Source: Leptolyngbya sp. 'hensonii' (lineage in GTDB: Bacteria > Cyanobacteriota > Cyanobacteriia > GCF-001939115). From it: a DNA stretch of 64,000 nt. Below, piece after piece: positions 17,820 through 26,179 of the stretch; the stretch's first letter is position 1; each line of letters begins with the position of its first letter. The stretch spans positions 158,647 to 222,646 of the forward strand of contig NZ_MQTZ01000017.1 in NCBI RefSeq assembly GCF_001939115.1. Direction: 5' to 3'. Made by a program: the position numbers and the translations under genes. A model generated the notes under the pieces. The model was not told where the DNA came from and searched no databases. It was given only the letters and a program-made list of their open reading frames with translations.

Positions 17820-20483
17820 TTACCGTAAGGGGAGGGTAACCAGGCAGGTTGTTCCCCGACCCACTTCGCTCATCACCTGAATCGTGCCTTGGTGCAAATC
17901 CACACACTTCTTGACCACGACCAAGCCCAAACCAGTCCCAGGAATGGTCCGAACATTCTTGCCTCGATAAAAGGGTTCAAACAACCGCTTCTGATCATCA
18001 ATGGGAATACCAATCCCCTGATCGATAACCTGAAGCAAGACCTGAGCGGGCTCAAACTCCAGGGTGAGACCAATCATCCCTCCCTGGGGAGAATATTTGA
18101 TGGCATTAGACAGTAAATTAGACAGAATTGATCTCAAAAGCTTACTATCCAGATAAGCCGGTGTCGATGAGCCTTGACAGGTAACTGTAAGACTGTACTG
18201 CCCCCCAGCACTGAGTTGCATCTCTTCAACAAACTGGCGACAATACCTTTCCACATCCAGGAGTTGGGGATTAAATTCTAGTTTCCCCGTCTCAGCACGA
18301 TTGATGGTCAAGATATCATCCAGCAATTGCACCATATTCCTGACAGAATCCTGAATTCTATGAAGATTTCGGAGTCGCTTCTCGGAGTGATTCCATTCGT
18401 CCTGACAGGTTTCCAAAAGCTGTGCTGCAGCCAGAGCAGTACTGAGAGGAGTCCGAAATTCATGGGAAGCCATGGAGAAGAACCGTGTCTTTAAAGCACT
18501 CAGTTCTTTTTCCCGTTCCAGGGCTAATCTGACTTCATCCAGCCGCTTGCGCTCCGTAATATCCCGAGCAGTGACAATGATCCGGAGAATAGCCGTGCTA
18601 TCTGTATAAGCCTGGGCGATCGCTTCCATCATTCGCCAGGAACTATCTTGATGGCGATATCGGCTCTCAATCGGACAGGTCAAATGCGTTTGCTGTCCCC
18701 TTTGTCTCAGGCATGCCTGCATCAGGCTGTTTGTGGTCACCCAATCTTCAGGGTGAACCAGTTCCAGCAAAGTACGCCCGACCAGAGTTGCAGCGGGGTA
18801 GCCCAGCACTTTCTCTGCTGATGGGCTGACATAATGAATGGTGCCCTCCGGGTCAAGAATCATGATGATATCCAGCGCGTTTTCAATCAGCGATCGAAAC
18901 CGCTCTTCACTTTGACGCAGAGCTTGCTCCACCTGCTTCCGCCCTGTTGTATCTCGCTGCACGGCGATCCAGTGGGTGTAGCGGCCCTGTTTATCGGCAA
19001 CTGGGACAATACTAAATTCATTCCAAAACTCCGTCCCATCTTTACGGTAGTTAATCACCTCTACTGTAATCGGTTCCCAATGCGTCAGGGCTGTGCGTAC
19101 CTGCTGCAGTATAACACCATCAGTTTTAGGTCCCTGCAATAACCGGGGAGTCTTGCCCAGAACCTCCTCCGGTTGGTAACCCGTGATGCGAGTAAACGCC
19201 TCATTCACATAGATAATCCGGGGTCCAGGTTCCGAAATAGGTTCTGCTTCCGTGATGATCACGGCATCATTCGTGTTGACTACGACAGATTGCAACAGGC
19301 GCACCTGTTCAGCTTGCCGCTTTTGCTCAGTGATGTCAGCAATCACAGCGACAATGCCTCGAATTTGACCATCACTGTCCGGGAGAGGCGCAGCCGAGAA
19401 GCTGATATCAATGGGTATTCCATCTCGACGATGACAGCGTAATTCCATCCGGGTGTAAGTCTTTCCCTGCAGCACACTGGTTTGCAGGGCAGTCTGATCC
19501 GCCTGGGGATCATCCAAACAGATGGGATTGGGACAATCCATCACCTCTACCTCAGTCCACCCAAACATGCGCTCAGCTGCCGGATTCCAGATCTTCACCC
19601 GCCCCTCTAGGTCCAGCATAAAGATAGCCCGGGGAGATGCCTGAACCAGGGCTTGCAGGGTCTCATTGGTGTGGCGTAGAGCCACTTCGGTCCGTTGCCG
19701 CTCTAAAATTTCCTCCTGCAGGGAATGATTGGCTGTTGCCAGTTCTGCAGTCCGATCCTGTACCCGCAGTTCCAGACCTGCATTGAGTTGCTGCAGCTGG
19801 TTATAGAGTTCAGACTGTTGGATGGCAATAGCAACCTGGGTTGCCAGTTGTTGCATCAACTCTAGCTCCCAGATTTCCCACTTGCGGGGACGGTTACACT
19901 GATGGGCAATTAACAGCCCCCAGAGATAGGGAGCAGCAGATCTTGAATCTAGAGAATAGCCTGCTGGCTGATGGCGATTTTCCTGGATAATAGGAACAAC
20001 CAATTTTGCTTTCACCCCAAACTGCCGGACAAACTCTGCCAGGCAAGGCTGGACATCAGCTTGTTCGACATTCATAATGGCGCGGGTTTTTCCCAGGGAG
20101 TAAGCCTGATGATACTCCACAGGAAACACCTCCTCTGGGAAGGTTTGCCCTAAGACCCGAGGATAGGGGGGTAAGACGGTTTCATAAATGGCAGAACCAG
20201 TGCCATCATCCCAGAGGCGATACAGCAGAACCCGATCGGCACCCAGAAACTGCTGAACTTCCTCGACTGTGGTCTTCAACACTTCATCCAGATCCAGAGA
20301 CTGGCGAATGTGCTGGGCGATCTGATGGATCAAGCGTTCTCGATCTGTTTGGCGCAACAGCAGCACCTCAGCCCGTCGCCGTCGCAGGACTTCCTGGCTG
20401 AAATACCAGCAAACAATCGCCAGGACTAGAACGCCAAAGCCCATGGTCATGAAAACTACAGTTGTCGCACTCAAGCCAAACAT
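17820..20483 (-). CDS. ccaS: green/red cyanobacteriochrome histidine kinase CcaS
   Basis: Photosensory kinase of chromatic acclimation. From the ATG at 20483 (887 aa; the frame is open to 20591): an N-terminal TM helix (GFGVLVLAIVCWYFS), a bilin-binding GAF, a coiled coil, three PAS domains (~270-390, 395-515, 525-645), then HisKA with the phospho-acceptor in FSMASHEFRTPL (His674) and HATPase_c (DQGIGIP, GTGLGL). The GAF holds the chromophore Cys in PCLAEFVRQFGVKAKLVVPI (Cys147), and large stretches read like Synechocystis CcaS as I remember it. CcaS has two PAS domains there; the third here, next to HisKA, is an addition. It lies downstream of cpcL and near ccaR, as in known CcaS loci. Confidence 0.93.
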   Translation of the reverse strand: MFGLSATTVVFMTMGFGVLVLAIVCWYFSQEVLRRRRAEVLLLRQTDRERLIHQIAQHIRQSLDLDEVLKTTVEEVQQFLGADRVLLYRLWDDGTGSAIYETVLPPYPRVLGQTFPEEVFPVEYHQAYSLGKTRAIMNVEQADVQPCLAEFVRQFGVKAKLVVPIIQENRHQPAGYSLDSRSAAPYLWGLLIAHQCNRPRKWEIWELELMQQLATQVAIAIQQSELYNQLQQLNAGLELRVQDRTAELATANHSLQEEILERQRTEVALRHTNETLQALVQASPRAIFMLDLEGRVKIWNPAAERMFGWTEVEVMDCPNPICLDDPQADQTALQTSVLQGKTYTRMELRCHRRDGIPIDISFSAAPLPDSDGQIRGIVAVIADITEQKRQAEQVRLLQSVVVNTNDAVIITEAEPISEPGPRIIYVNEAFTRITGYQPEEVLGKTPRLLQGPKTDGVILQQVRTALTHWEPITVEVINYRKDGTEFWNEFSIVPVADKQGRYTHWIAVQRDTTGRKQVEQALRQSEERFRSLIENALDIIMILDPEGTIHYVSPSAEKVLGYPAATLVGRTLLELVHPEDWVTTNSLMQACLRQRGQQTHLTCPIESRYRHQDSSWRMMEAIAQAYTDSTAILRIIVTARDITERKRLDEVRLALEREKELSALKTRFFSMASHEFRTPLSTALAAAQLLETCQDEWNHSEKRLRNLHRIQDSVRNMVQLLDDILTINRAETGKLEFNPQLLDVERYCRQFVEEMQLSAGGQYSLTVTCQGSSTPAYLDSKLLRSILSNLLSNAIKYSPQGGMIGLTLEFEPAQVLLQVIDQGIGIPIDDQKRLFEPFYRGKNVRTIPGTGLGLVVVKKCVDLHQGTIQVMSEVGRGTTCLVTLPLR

Positions 20484-20579
20484 TGATACAAGAGTGAGCC
20501 CATGATGGATTAAACCACTTGGATGAGTCAAACCCTGAGGGGGCAGAGCGATGCCATGCCCCTTCTTAAACCACGCAGC

Positions 20580-20606
20580 TTTACAGCCCATGCAATGGGC
20601 TGTAAA
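20580..20606. terminator. perfect inverted repeat between cpcL and ccaS
   Basis: A 12-bp stem with a 3-base loop: TTTACAGCCCAT at 20580-20591, GCA, then ATGGGCTGTAAA at 20595-20606. It sits 13 bp past the cpcL stop, on the minus-strand path to ccaS. No long U-tract follows on the minus strand, so it may weaken read-through or stabilise the linker mRNA 3' end rather than act as a strong intrinsic terminator. Confidence 0.6.
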
Positions 20607-20618
20607 AATTCACGGCCC

Positions 20619-21356
20619 CTAGAACCCAATCAGGATGGATAGAAACATAATCACAAGGATTGCAACCCCAAGCCCAATCGTACCCTGCCCAATTTTCTGG
20701 AGCAGTTGGGGCGGATTCTTTTGCCAGTCCCAACGATAGTAATCCAGACGAGCAGCGCCTTTCCTACCCATCAGAATTGGCTTGGGCAATTTATCCCGAT
20801 AATCAGTGCCGTAACGAGCCATCCGGGCAAAAGGCAGCTCACCTTGAGTCCGTTGGGGGAGAATCCGTCGGCGTTGATAGGGAACCGTGTTATCTCCAAA
20901 GTTGTCCAGGTATTCTTCACTACTCAGCAAGGCATCAATAAAACTCTGTAGTCCCTTGGTAGCCAGAACAATCGACCAGGCGAGCTTTTCCTGATTGTTA
21001 TAAACGCTGCGACCCAGAATTCGCTGAATGCAAATCTCAACGCAACGGTAGTTATTATTGCTCTCATAAACCAGTCGTCGGAAGGAATCAGAAGTGGCCA
21101 GTCCTCGAATAAAGTCCTTAACGGTGATTTGCCCCACTCGCAGTTGGGACTCCAAAAAACGCTGACGATGGTAGGCCAGCATCTGTTGCTCATTATAAAT
21201 CTGGCGGTAAGCTGCCTGGATCAAGACATCCATATCCACAGGAGACAGGAGATTACTGGTGGTATAAATTCTGGGTTGTTCATCACCGGGTACTTCAAAC
21301 CCCTCCACTCGATGGTTACGAGATAAAGGTTCGTATTCTAAGAGAGGAATCGACAT
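20619..21356 (-). CDS. cpcL: phycobilisome rod linker CpcL (CpcG2 type) with C-terminal membrane anchor
   Basis: A 245-residue linker. The N-terminal two-thirds are the PBS linker domain (LIQAAYRQIYNEQQ, FIRGLATSDSFRRLVYE, ILGRSVYNNQEKLAWSIV, DNFGDNTVPYQRRR). The C terminus is not the CpcG1 core-binding type. It ends in a hydrophobic segment, IGLGVAILVIMFLSILIGF, the hallmark of CpcL. Family members form core-less, rod-shaped phycobilisomes anchored to the thylakoid and linked to photosystem I. The ATG at 21356 follows GGGAG and is preferred over the GTG at 21359. It is last of four minus-strand linker-operon genes. Confidence 0.92.
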   Translation of the reverse strand: MSIPLLEYEPLSRNHRVEGFEVPGDEQPRIYTTSNLLSPVDMDVLIQAAYRQIYNEQQMLAYHRQRFLESQLRVGQITVKDFIRGLATSDSFRRLVYESNNNYRCVEICIQRILGRSVYNNQEKLAWSIVLATKGLQSFIDALLSSEEYLDNFGDNTVPYQRRRILPQRTQGELPFARMARYGTDYRDKLPKPILMGRKGAARLDYYRWDWQKNPPQLLQKIGQGTIGLGVAILVIMFLSILIGF

Positions 21357-21515
21357 CACAGTACTCCCAAGCTTAAAAGATGAATTACATTCTTAAGGAA
21401 CGGTCTGGATGCAGTTGACCAAACTGCAATGGGTTAAAGAGAATTGAGTCATCACTCATCTTTCTCTACAACACTGAAGCAACATGAACTGCCTTCTGAT
21501 TCAGGTGTCCATGGA

Positions 21516-21839
21516 TTAAACTCGTTGATCAAATCTCGTCCGGAAACTACCGTGTTTGATCCAATACTGTTTCAAGTCATGATGAGGGGTATGCAAGCTG
21601 GCTCTGGCATGATATACAATCACCTGGCGACGATCGCTCATCCAAATCTTGCCAACTGGATCCACAGAAATCACGCTGCCTCCCAAGACTGAAATACAGT
21701 GACTGAATCGCTCCAGAGCTGAATAATCTACTGTTTCAAAGACAAAGAAGTTCCCTGAGCAAATTACATGGCGACTTCGAATCCAGGACTGAATCTTCTT
21801 TTGAGCAGCAGGTGGCAGCATTTCCAGGGTGGGAAGCAT
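21516..21839 (-). CDS. cpeR: CpeR-like phycoerythrin regulatory protein
   Basis: A 107-residue protein from the ATG at 21839; the frame is open to 21878 and the start is not fixed by a clear ribosome site. Key stretches are IQSWIRSRHVICSGNFFVFE, CISVLGGSVISVDP, and the end HDLKQYWIKHGSFRTRF. Its size, location and my recollection of the family point to CpeR, the activator needed for phycoerythrin gene expression. In Nostoc punctiforme cpeR1 lies in one operon with cpeC and cpcG2 under CcaS/CcaR. Here it lies between cpeD and cpcL in the same orientation. A search could still reveal a different small phycobilisome protein. Confidence 0.72.
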   Translation of the reverse strand: MLPTLEMLPPAAQKKIQSWIRSRHVICSGNFFVFETVDYSALERFSHCISVLGGSVISVDPVGKIWMSDRRQVIVYHARASLHTPHHDLKQYWIKHGSFRTRFDQRV

Positions 21840-22053
21840 CAGATGACTTCGAACCGAGCATTTCATACGTAGAATCACGTCTTGCGATAGAGAACCTGCC
21901 CTAACTGAACAGCTAGAGCAGGAAAGGGAGTAGGAGGAATCGTAGGGAGATTTTAGAGATCATCATCTGCCAGGATCACAGGGACGGCATCATCGTTATG
22001 TCACTGGAAAAACCAGATATCAGATCATCAGAGTGACTCAGATCAAGTCTGGA

Positions 22054-22812
22054 TTAGGTCACTTCAGTAATACTGACGATCGTTCCAGATGTCCGATTAA
22101 TGCGCTGAATTTGCGGGGTCATATTGTCCCCAGAAACCAGGTATGTTGTAGTACTGATCCGCCGGGGACTGTCAAACCTGGAGCCCCGCACAAGAATCTT
22201 AAATTTCTTCTTGCTGGCCTCTCCTGAACCACCTAAATTAGTGCTAGCTGGTGCAATTCTGTTGCTGCTGTTAGTCGCAATCGCATACACCAATTGAGAA
22301 GACTTGACGGCACTATTTACTTGAGAGTAGCCCCGATCCAGTGCAAACATTCGGTTGTAAGTGATCTGGCTTTGACCCACTGCAGTTTTTGCACCTTGAT
22401 TGTAGGGGACGATATGCTCACCAAACTTAGTCTGGTACTCGTCACTATCAAGGTACGAATCGATTTCTGCATCGTATCCTTCTTCAATGCAGCGCACGAT
22501 ATGCTCTGAAACCTCAGCCTGGGACTGGGGAGGCCGTCCTAAAAAGTGCATGAAATTCAATTCCACGAAGCGATAGGGAGCGCAGGTCTCAAAATATCGG
22601 GAACGGTAAAAATCAGATTTCCCAACAGCCCGCACAAATTCACGCACAGAAATGCTGCGATCGCTTAACTGGGATTCAGCAGCGACCTGCCGTTCACTCT
22701 CCATCACATGCGGATTACCTAGCACTTGTCGATAAACAGCTCGAATGACAGCCTGCACCTCTACCGAAGAGCTATCTGGCCAAAGTTCTGATGAATTAAT
22801 TTCAATGCTCAT
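22054..22812 (-). CDS. cpeD: phycobilisome rod linker, phycoerythrin-associated CpeD type
   Basis: A 252-residue rod linker. The PBS linker domain fills residues ~20-160 (VIRAVYRQVLGNPHVMESER, ISVREFVRAVGKSDFYRSRY, VELNFMHFLGRPP, EIDSYLDSDEYQTKFGEHIV). The CpcD-type domain closes the protein (FKILVRGSRFDSPRRISTT, GTIVSITEV). The distinctive middle AVKSSQLVYAIATNSSNRI matches my recollection of CpeD, the phycoerythrin rod linker, better than CpcC. It starts 43 bp behind cpeC in the same orientation. Confidence 0.82.
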   Translation of the reverse strand: MSIEINSSELWPDSSSVEVQAVIRAVYRQVLGNPHVMESERQVAAESQLSDRSISVREFVRAVGKSDFYRSRYFETCAPYRFVELNFMHFLGRPPQSQAEVSEHIVRCIEEGYDAEIDSYLDSDEYQTKFGEHIVPYNQGAKTAVGQSQITYNRMFALDRGYSQVNSAVKSSQLVYAIATNSSNRIAPASTNLGGSGEASKKKFKILVRGSRFDSPRRISTTTYLVSGDNMTPQIQRINRTSGTIVSITEVT

Positions 22813-22855
22813 GATTTACTTCCTTAATTGCATGGGTTAATTCAACGCTGTTCAT

Positions 22856-23716
22856 TCACACAGGCGTAATACTGGCAATCACTCCCCCCGCTTGATGGAT
22901 CTTTTGGTAGGTTGCTGAAAGCTGGTTGAAGGGCACCAGATAGATCTGGTTACTGAAGCGAAAACGGGAGACCGGCCTGGTCTTGCTAGCACGGTAGCCC
23001 GTCGCCTCCACCCGGTACACTTTGCCTTGCTCATCTGCCCCGGTACCCAGGCGGGTCCGGGCACTACCCAAGGGGTTACGGAATGCAGATCCTGGGCTGA
23101 TCGGTGAAACTACAGCCGTGGGCACAGACTGGATCAGCAAGCTGTTCAGGCGAGGAGCCTTCCCGGCCAAATTACCCTTCAAACTGCTACTTGAGGCTCC
23201 CCGTACTAGTTCAAAAGTATGGGTGAACTGCACCATACTCTGGCAAGCCTCTGTCTTATAGCCCCGGATATAGGGCACAATATTTTCTCCAAAATGGGTT
23301 TGATACTCATCGCTATTGAGGTAAGAATCAATCTCAGCTCCAAAACCTCGCGTATCGAGAATCATGCTGTGGGAGCGCATTTCTTCCAGATTAAGGGGAG
23401 GGCGGCCCAGCAGGTGGCGAAAGTTTAATTCGATCGCCCGGTAACGAGCACAACTGGTAAAGAATCGAGAATGATAGAGGTCCGACTTGGCTACTGCTCT
23501 CACAAACTCACGGACACTGAGTTCAACTCGCTTAAACTGAGACTCAGGAACCGTCAAGCGTTCACTGTCCATCACATAGGCATTGCCTAAAACTTGCCGA
23601 TAGACTGCTCGAATGATCTGCTCCCGCTCACCATCCGAACTACCAGGCACCCACTCCACCGGGGCAGTTTCTTCAAATAGGCTAACTCCCAAACGGGAGG
23701 CTGGTCCAAAAGCCAT
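22856..23716 (-). CDS. cpeC: phycobilisome rod linker, phycoerythrin-associated CpeC type
   Basis: A 286-residue rod linker beginning MAFGPASRLGVSLFEETAPV. The PBS linker domain spans ~30-180 (IIRAVYRQVLGNAYVMDSER, LSVREFVRAVAKSDLYHSRF, ELNFRHLLGRPP). A Ser/Pro-rich region follows, then a C-terminal CpcD-type domain (KVYRVEATGYRASK, GGVIASITPV). The start and middle resemble CpeC, the linker of the proximal phycoerythrin disc; CpcC or PecC are the alternatives. It is the first gene of the minus-strand operon and lies downstream of the G box, as expected for a CcaR-controlled gene. Confidence 0.82.
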   Translation of the reverse strand: MAFGPASRLGVSLFEETAPVEWVPGSSDGEREQIIRAVYRQVLGNAYVMDSERLTVPESQFKRVELSVREFVRAVAKSDLYHSRFFTSCARYRAIELNFRHLLGRPPLNLEEMRSHSMILDTRGFGAEIDSYLNSDEYQTHFGENIVPYIRGYKTEACQSMVQFTHTFELVRGASSSSLKGNLAGKAPRLNSLLIQSVPTAVVSPISPGSAFRNPLGSARTRLGTGADEQGKVYRVEATGYRASKTRPVSRFRFSNQIYLVPFNQLSATYQKIHQAGGVIASITPV

Positions 23717-23868
23717 GAATCCCTATCTCCAAATAGATACAACACCCAGTCCAGGAGTATCCCGACAGCCGAGGATCCAGTGGGGCCATAAAACAGCCAC
23801 CTCCATGCAAGGAAGTGCATCAACCCCAATCCCATGCTCTGACGATCGTTCCAACCCGATGCAGGGAG

Positions 23869-23884
23869 TTCTGAAATTTCAGAA
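23869..23884. promoter_or_regulatory. 16-bp perfect palindrome in the cpeC upstream region
   Basis: TTCTGAAATTTCAGAA is exactly self-complementary with no loop. It lies about 150 bp before the cpeC start and 31 bp on the cpeC side of the G box. This position would suit an operator or a transcript 5' element. I know of no named factor with this site. Confidence 0.45.
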
Positions 23885-23915
23885 TCCCATAGACACCGTA
23901 AGGAAACTGATCAGA

Positions 23916-23937
23916 AAACCGGAAAAAAATCGGAAAG
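23916..23937 (-). promoter_or_regulatory. tandem G box, probable CcaR-binding site
   Basis: On the minus strand (cpeC direction), 23937 to 23927 reads CTTTCCGATTT, an exact match to the reported CcaR G-box consensus CTTTNCNATTT. The adjoining 11 bases, 23926 to 23916, read TTTTCCGGTTT, differing from that copy at two positions. The result is an immediate direct repeat with an 11-bp period. It lies about 200 bp upstream of cpeC, and G boxes in Synechocystis and Nostoc are also direct repeats upstream of CcaR targets. Confidence 0.75.
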
Positions 23938-24164
23938 AATGAGTGGAATCAATAAATCTTGAAATTCTGCAATATTTGTTCTCAAAACTTTTGCAGGAAA
24001 AGGGATTTCCCAGGTTAGCCATTCCCGATAAAACAGAAATTTGGGGGGCAAATTCCCATAGAATTGTGGTGATGAGCAATCCTCGCTGCTGGGTAAATAG
24101 GGGCATAGGAAGGAGGAGCGTTCAATCCAACAAATTGCTTTTATCTTGCCTCACTGCCGAATTT

Positions 24165-24842
24165 ATGAGGATTTTACTGATCGAAGATGATTTGAGACTG
24201 GCGGAAACGTTAGCAGAAGCACTCACTGACCAGCGTTACGTCGTTGATCTCGTAACAGACGGGGAAACCGGGTGGCATCAGGTGAAGACCATGGACTATG
24301 ACCTGTTGTTGCTGGATGTGATGTTACCTGAACTGGATGGGATTAGTCTCTGTCATCGGCTGCGATCGCACGGTTATAACCTCCCGATTCTGATTCTGAC
24401 CGCCTGTGATACCATCAGCGATGAAATCACAGGTTTAGATGTGGGTGCTGATGACTATGTAGTGAAGCCTGTTGATTTGCAGAAGCTCTTTGCTCGAATT
24501 CGAGCTTTGCTCCGTCGTGGTAACGCCACAACCCTGCCGATCCTGGAATGGGGAGAGTTACGCCTCAATCCCAGTACTTACGAAGTCAGCTATAACCATA
24601 CTCCCATCCATCTCACGCCCAAAGAATATGCCCTTTTAGAACTGCTGTTACGCAATGGTCGGCGTGTCTTAAGCCGCAGTGTCATCATTGAGCACGTCTG
24701 GCCATCAGAAGCGTCTCCAGAAGAACATACCGTCAAAGTTCATATCCGAGGATTACGGCAAAAGCTAAAGGCTGCAGGGGCTGCAGAAGACTTGATTGAA
24801 ACTGTCCACAGCATGGGTTATCGCCTGAACCAACTGGGTTAA
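24165..24842 (+). CDS. ccaR: OmpR-family response regulator CcaR
   Basis: A 225-residue response regulator that should receive phosphate from CcaS. The receiver has the acidic pair in LIEDDL, the phospho-acceptor in LLLLDVMLPELDG (Asp51) and the conserved Lys in YVVKPVD. The C terminus is an OmpR/PhoB winged helix (LTPKEYALLELLLRNGRRVL, EEHTVKVHIRGLRQKLK). The sequence closely follows remembered Synechocystis CcaR. The frame extends upstream to 23943, but the domain starts at MRILLIEDD. It is divergent from cpeC and convergent with the nuclease gene (6-bp gap). Confidence 0.93.
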   Translation: MRILLIEDDLRLAETLAEALTDQRYVVDLVTDGETGWHQVKTMDYDLLLLDVMLPELDGISLCHRLRSHGYNLPILILTACDTISDEITGLDVGADDYVVKPVDLQKLFARIRALLRRGNATTLPILEWGELRLNPSTYEVSYNHTPIHLTPKEYALLELLLRNGRRVLSRSVIIEHVWPSEASPEEHTVKVHIRGLRQKLKAAGAAEDLIETVHSMGYRLNQLG

Positions 24843-24848
24843 CCAGAG

Positions 24849-26141
24849 TCATCTCTGAGCCATTAAACCCTCCACAATCGTATACAGCTCTGAGATCGCC
24901 CGTCCTTCCTCTTTTTTAGCCCCTAACTCTGATTTTTTGGCGAGAATCTCTTCTTTCAATTGGCGCATCTGGGCCACGATCGCCTCCCCCTGCCCCTGAT
25001 ACTCACTATAGGCCGCAATCAAATCCAGGAATACCATCCGTTCAATCTCCCCTCGGGTCGGGAGTTCCCCCTCGCCCGTTCTGGAGATAGGAGATTCGTA
25101 GCGAGTGCCCGCCACATCGTACTTCACCAGGAAAATCAGCGCCCGACTGATCTGATGCAAGGTTTTCTGCAAGTCCCGGACATTCAGATCCAGCCGGTTA
25201 AACCCCACCTGCCCCTGGATACGTAACTCGACAATTTTGGTCTGGGTTTCTCCCCGATCAGCCATCGTTTGAATCAGAGCGATCGCAGTTGCTTCCAGGT
25301 CTTTGCGGGTTTGGTCACGGTTCACCGTCAGGCTGAGGCGAAGAATTGCCCGCTGATAATAATCCTGCTTTAATTCCGCCTGGATTCCCTGGCCATTCAG
25401 ATCCACCAGGTACACTCCCCGCACCATCTGATCGCGGCCTTCAACAATACTGTTCGCTTCCAGAGACCCCGGGTTATAGATCCAGCCCTGCTCCTGATAA
25501 TGTTTGTGGATGTGACCCAAGGCCAGATAATCCACCCCAGCCTGCTGGAGCGGCAGCAAATCAGCATACCGCAACGCCCCAGTATAGCGGGCGATCTGTC
25601 CTTCCAGACCATGATGCAGCAGCATCACCGTATGGTCAGGCCCAGAAGGCAACTGCTCGATCGCCGTCGCCAACCGAGCCAGCATCTGGGGTGCAGAGGA
25701 TCGATACCAGCGGGACCCGATCAGGCGCACCCCACAATCCAGATCAATATAGCCCCCCTGCTTCGTCTCCGCTGTCCAGGGTTCCAGCCGATCGGGCGAC
25801 TCCGGATCGAGCAAGATCAGCCGATCCCAATCCGCCAGATAGCGCAGCCAACTCGCCTTCGTCCCAAACGGCTCATAATCATGGTTCCCTTCTACCGCAA
25901 CCACCGGAATATTCGCTTCCCGCAACAGATCCAAACAGACCTGGGCCTGATTCAGGGTTGCCGGTAGAATGTTTCGATATTCAAATAAGTCTCCTACAAT
26001 CAAGACGAAATCAACCTGTTCGCCGATAGCATAGCGCTCAACCACATCTCGCAACGCCCGAAAAAAATCCATCGTTCGCTGGGGATTGTCATACTTGTTG
26101 TAGCCCAGGTGAATATCGGCCAGGTGGAGAAATCGTGGCAT
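24849..26141 (-). CDS. Mre11/SbcD-like metallophosphoesterase nuclease
   Basis: A 430-residue DNA repair exonuclease-type protein. The calcineurin-like motifs occur in order: HLADIHLGY, GDLFEYRN, EGNHDYEP, MLLHHG and LGHIHKH. These bind two metal ions and cut DNA ends in the SbcCD/Mre11-Rad50 complexes. The C-terminal third holds the cap-type region and charged helices. No SbcC/Rad50 ATPase gene is next to it; the neighbours are ccaR (convergent) and an FxLYD gene (divergent). Confidence 0.87.
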   Translation of the reverse strand: MPRFLHLADIHLGYNKYDNPQRTMDFFRALRDVVERYAIGEQVDFVLIVGDLFEYRNILPATLNQAQVCLDLLREANIPVVAVEGNHDYEPFGTKASWLRYLADWDRLILLDPESPDRLEPWTAETKQGGYIDLDCGVRLIGSRWYRSSAPQMLARLATAIEQLPSGPDHTVMLLHHGLEGQIARYTGALRYADLLPLQQAGVDYLALGHIHKHYQEQGWIYNPGSLEANSIVEGRDQMVRGVYLVDLNGQGIQAELKQDYYQRAILRLSLTVNRDQTRKDLEATAIALIQTMADRGETQTKIVELRIQGQVGFNRLDLNVRDLQKTLHQISRALIFLVKYDVAGTRYESPISRTGEGELPTRGEIERMVFLDLIAAYSEYQGQGEAIVAQMRQLKEEILAKKSELGAKKEEGRAISELYTIVEGLMAQR

Positions 26142-26179
26142 ATCCCTGCAATTTAAACCGGTTGTACTAATTTTGTATT

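Larger units (their letters stand above)
23717..24164. other. 448-bp divergent control region between cpeC and ccaR
   Basis: Separates cpeC (minus) from ccaR (plus). It holds a tandem G box (23916-23937) and a 16-bp palindrome (23869-23884), described separately. The ccaR frame remains open across part of the region, up to 23943, but the receiver domain begins only at the ATG at 24165, so that extension is not counted as coding. Confidence 0.6.

Noticed and set aside
21444..21692. 82-aa plus-strand frame opposite the CpeR-like gene
   Set aside because: It overlaps the minus-strand CpeR-like gene, has no family features, and the minus-strand protein is the one that fits the operon.
23943..24164. 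74-residue N-terminal extension of ccaR
   Set aside because: CcaR begins with the receiver domain; the extension has no domain and lies in the divergent control region.
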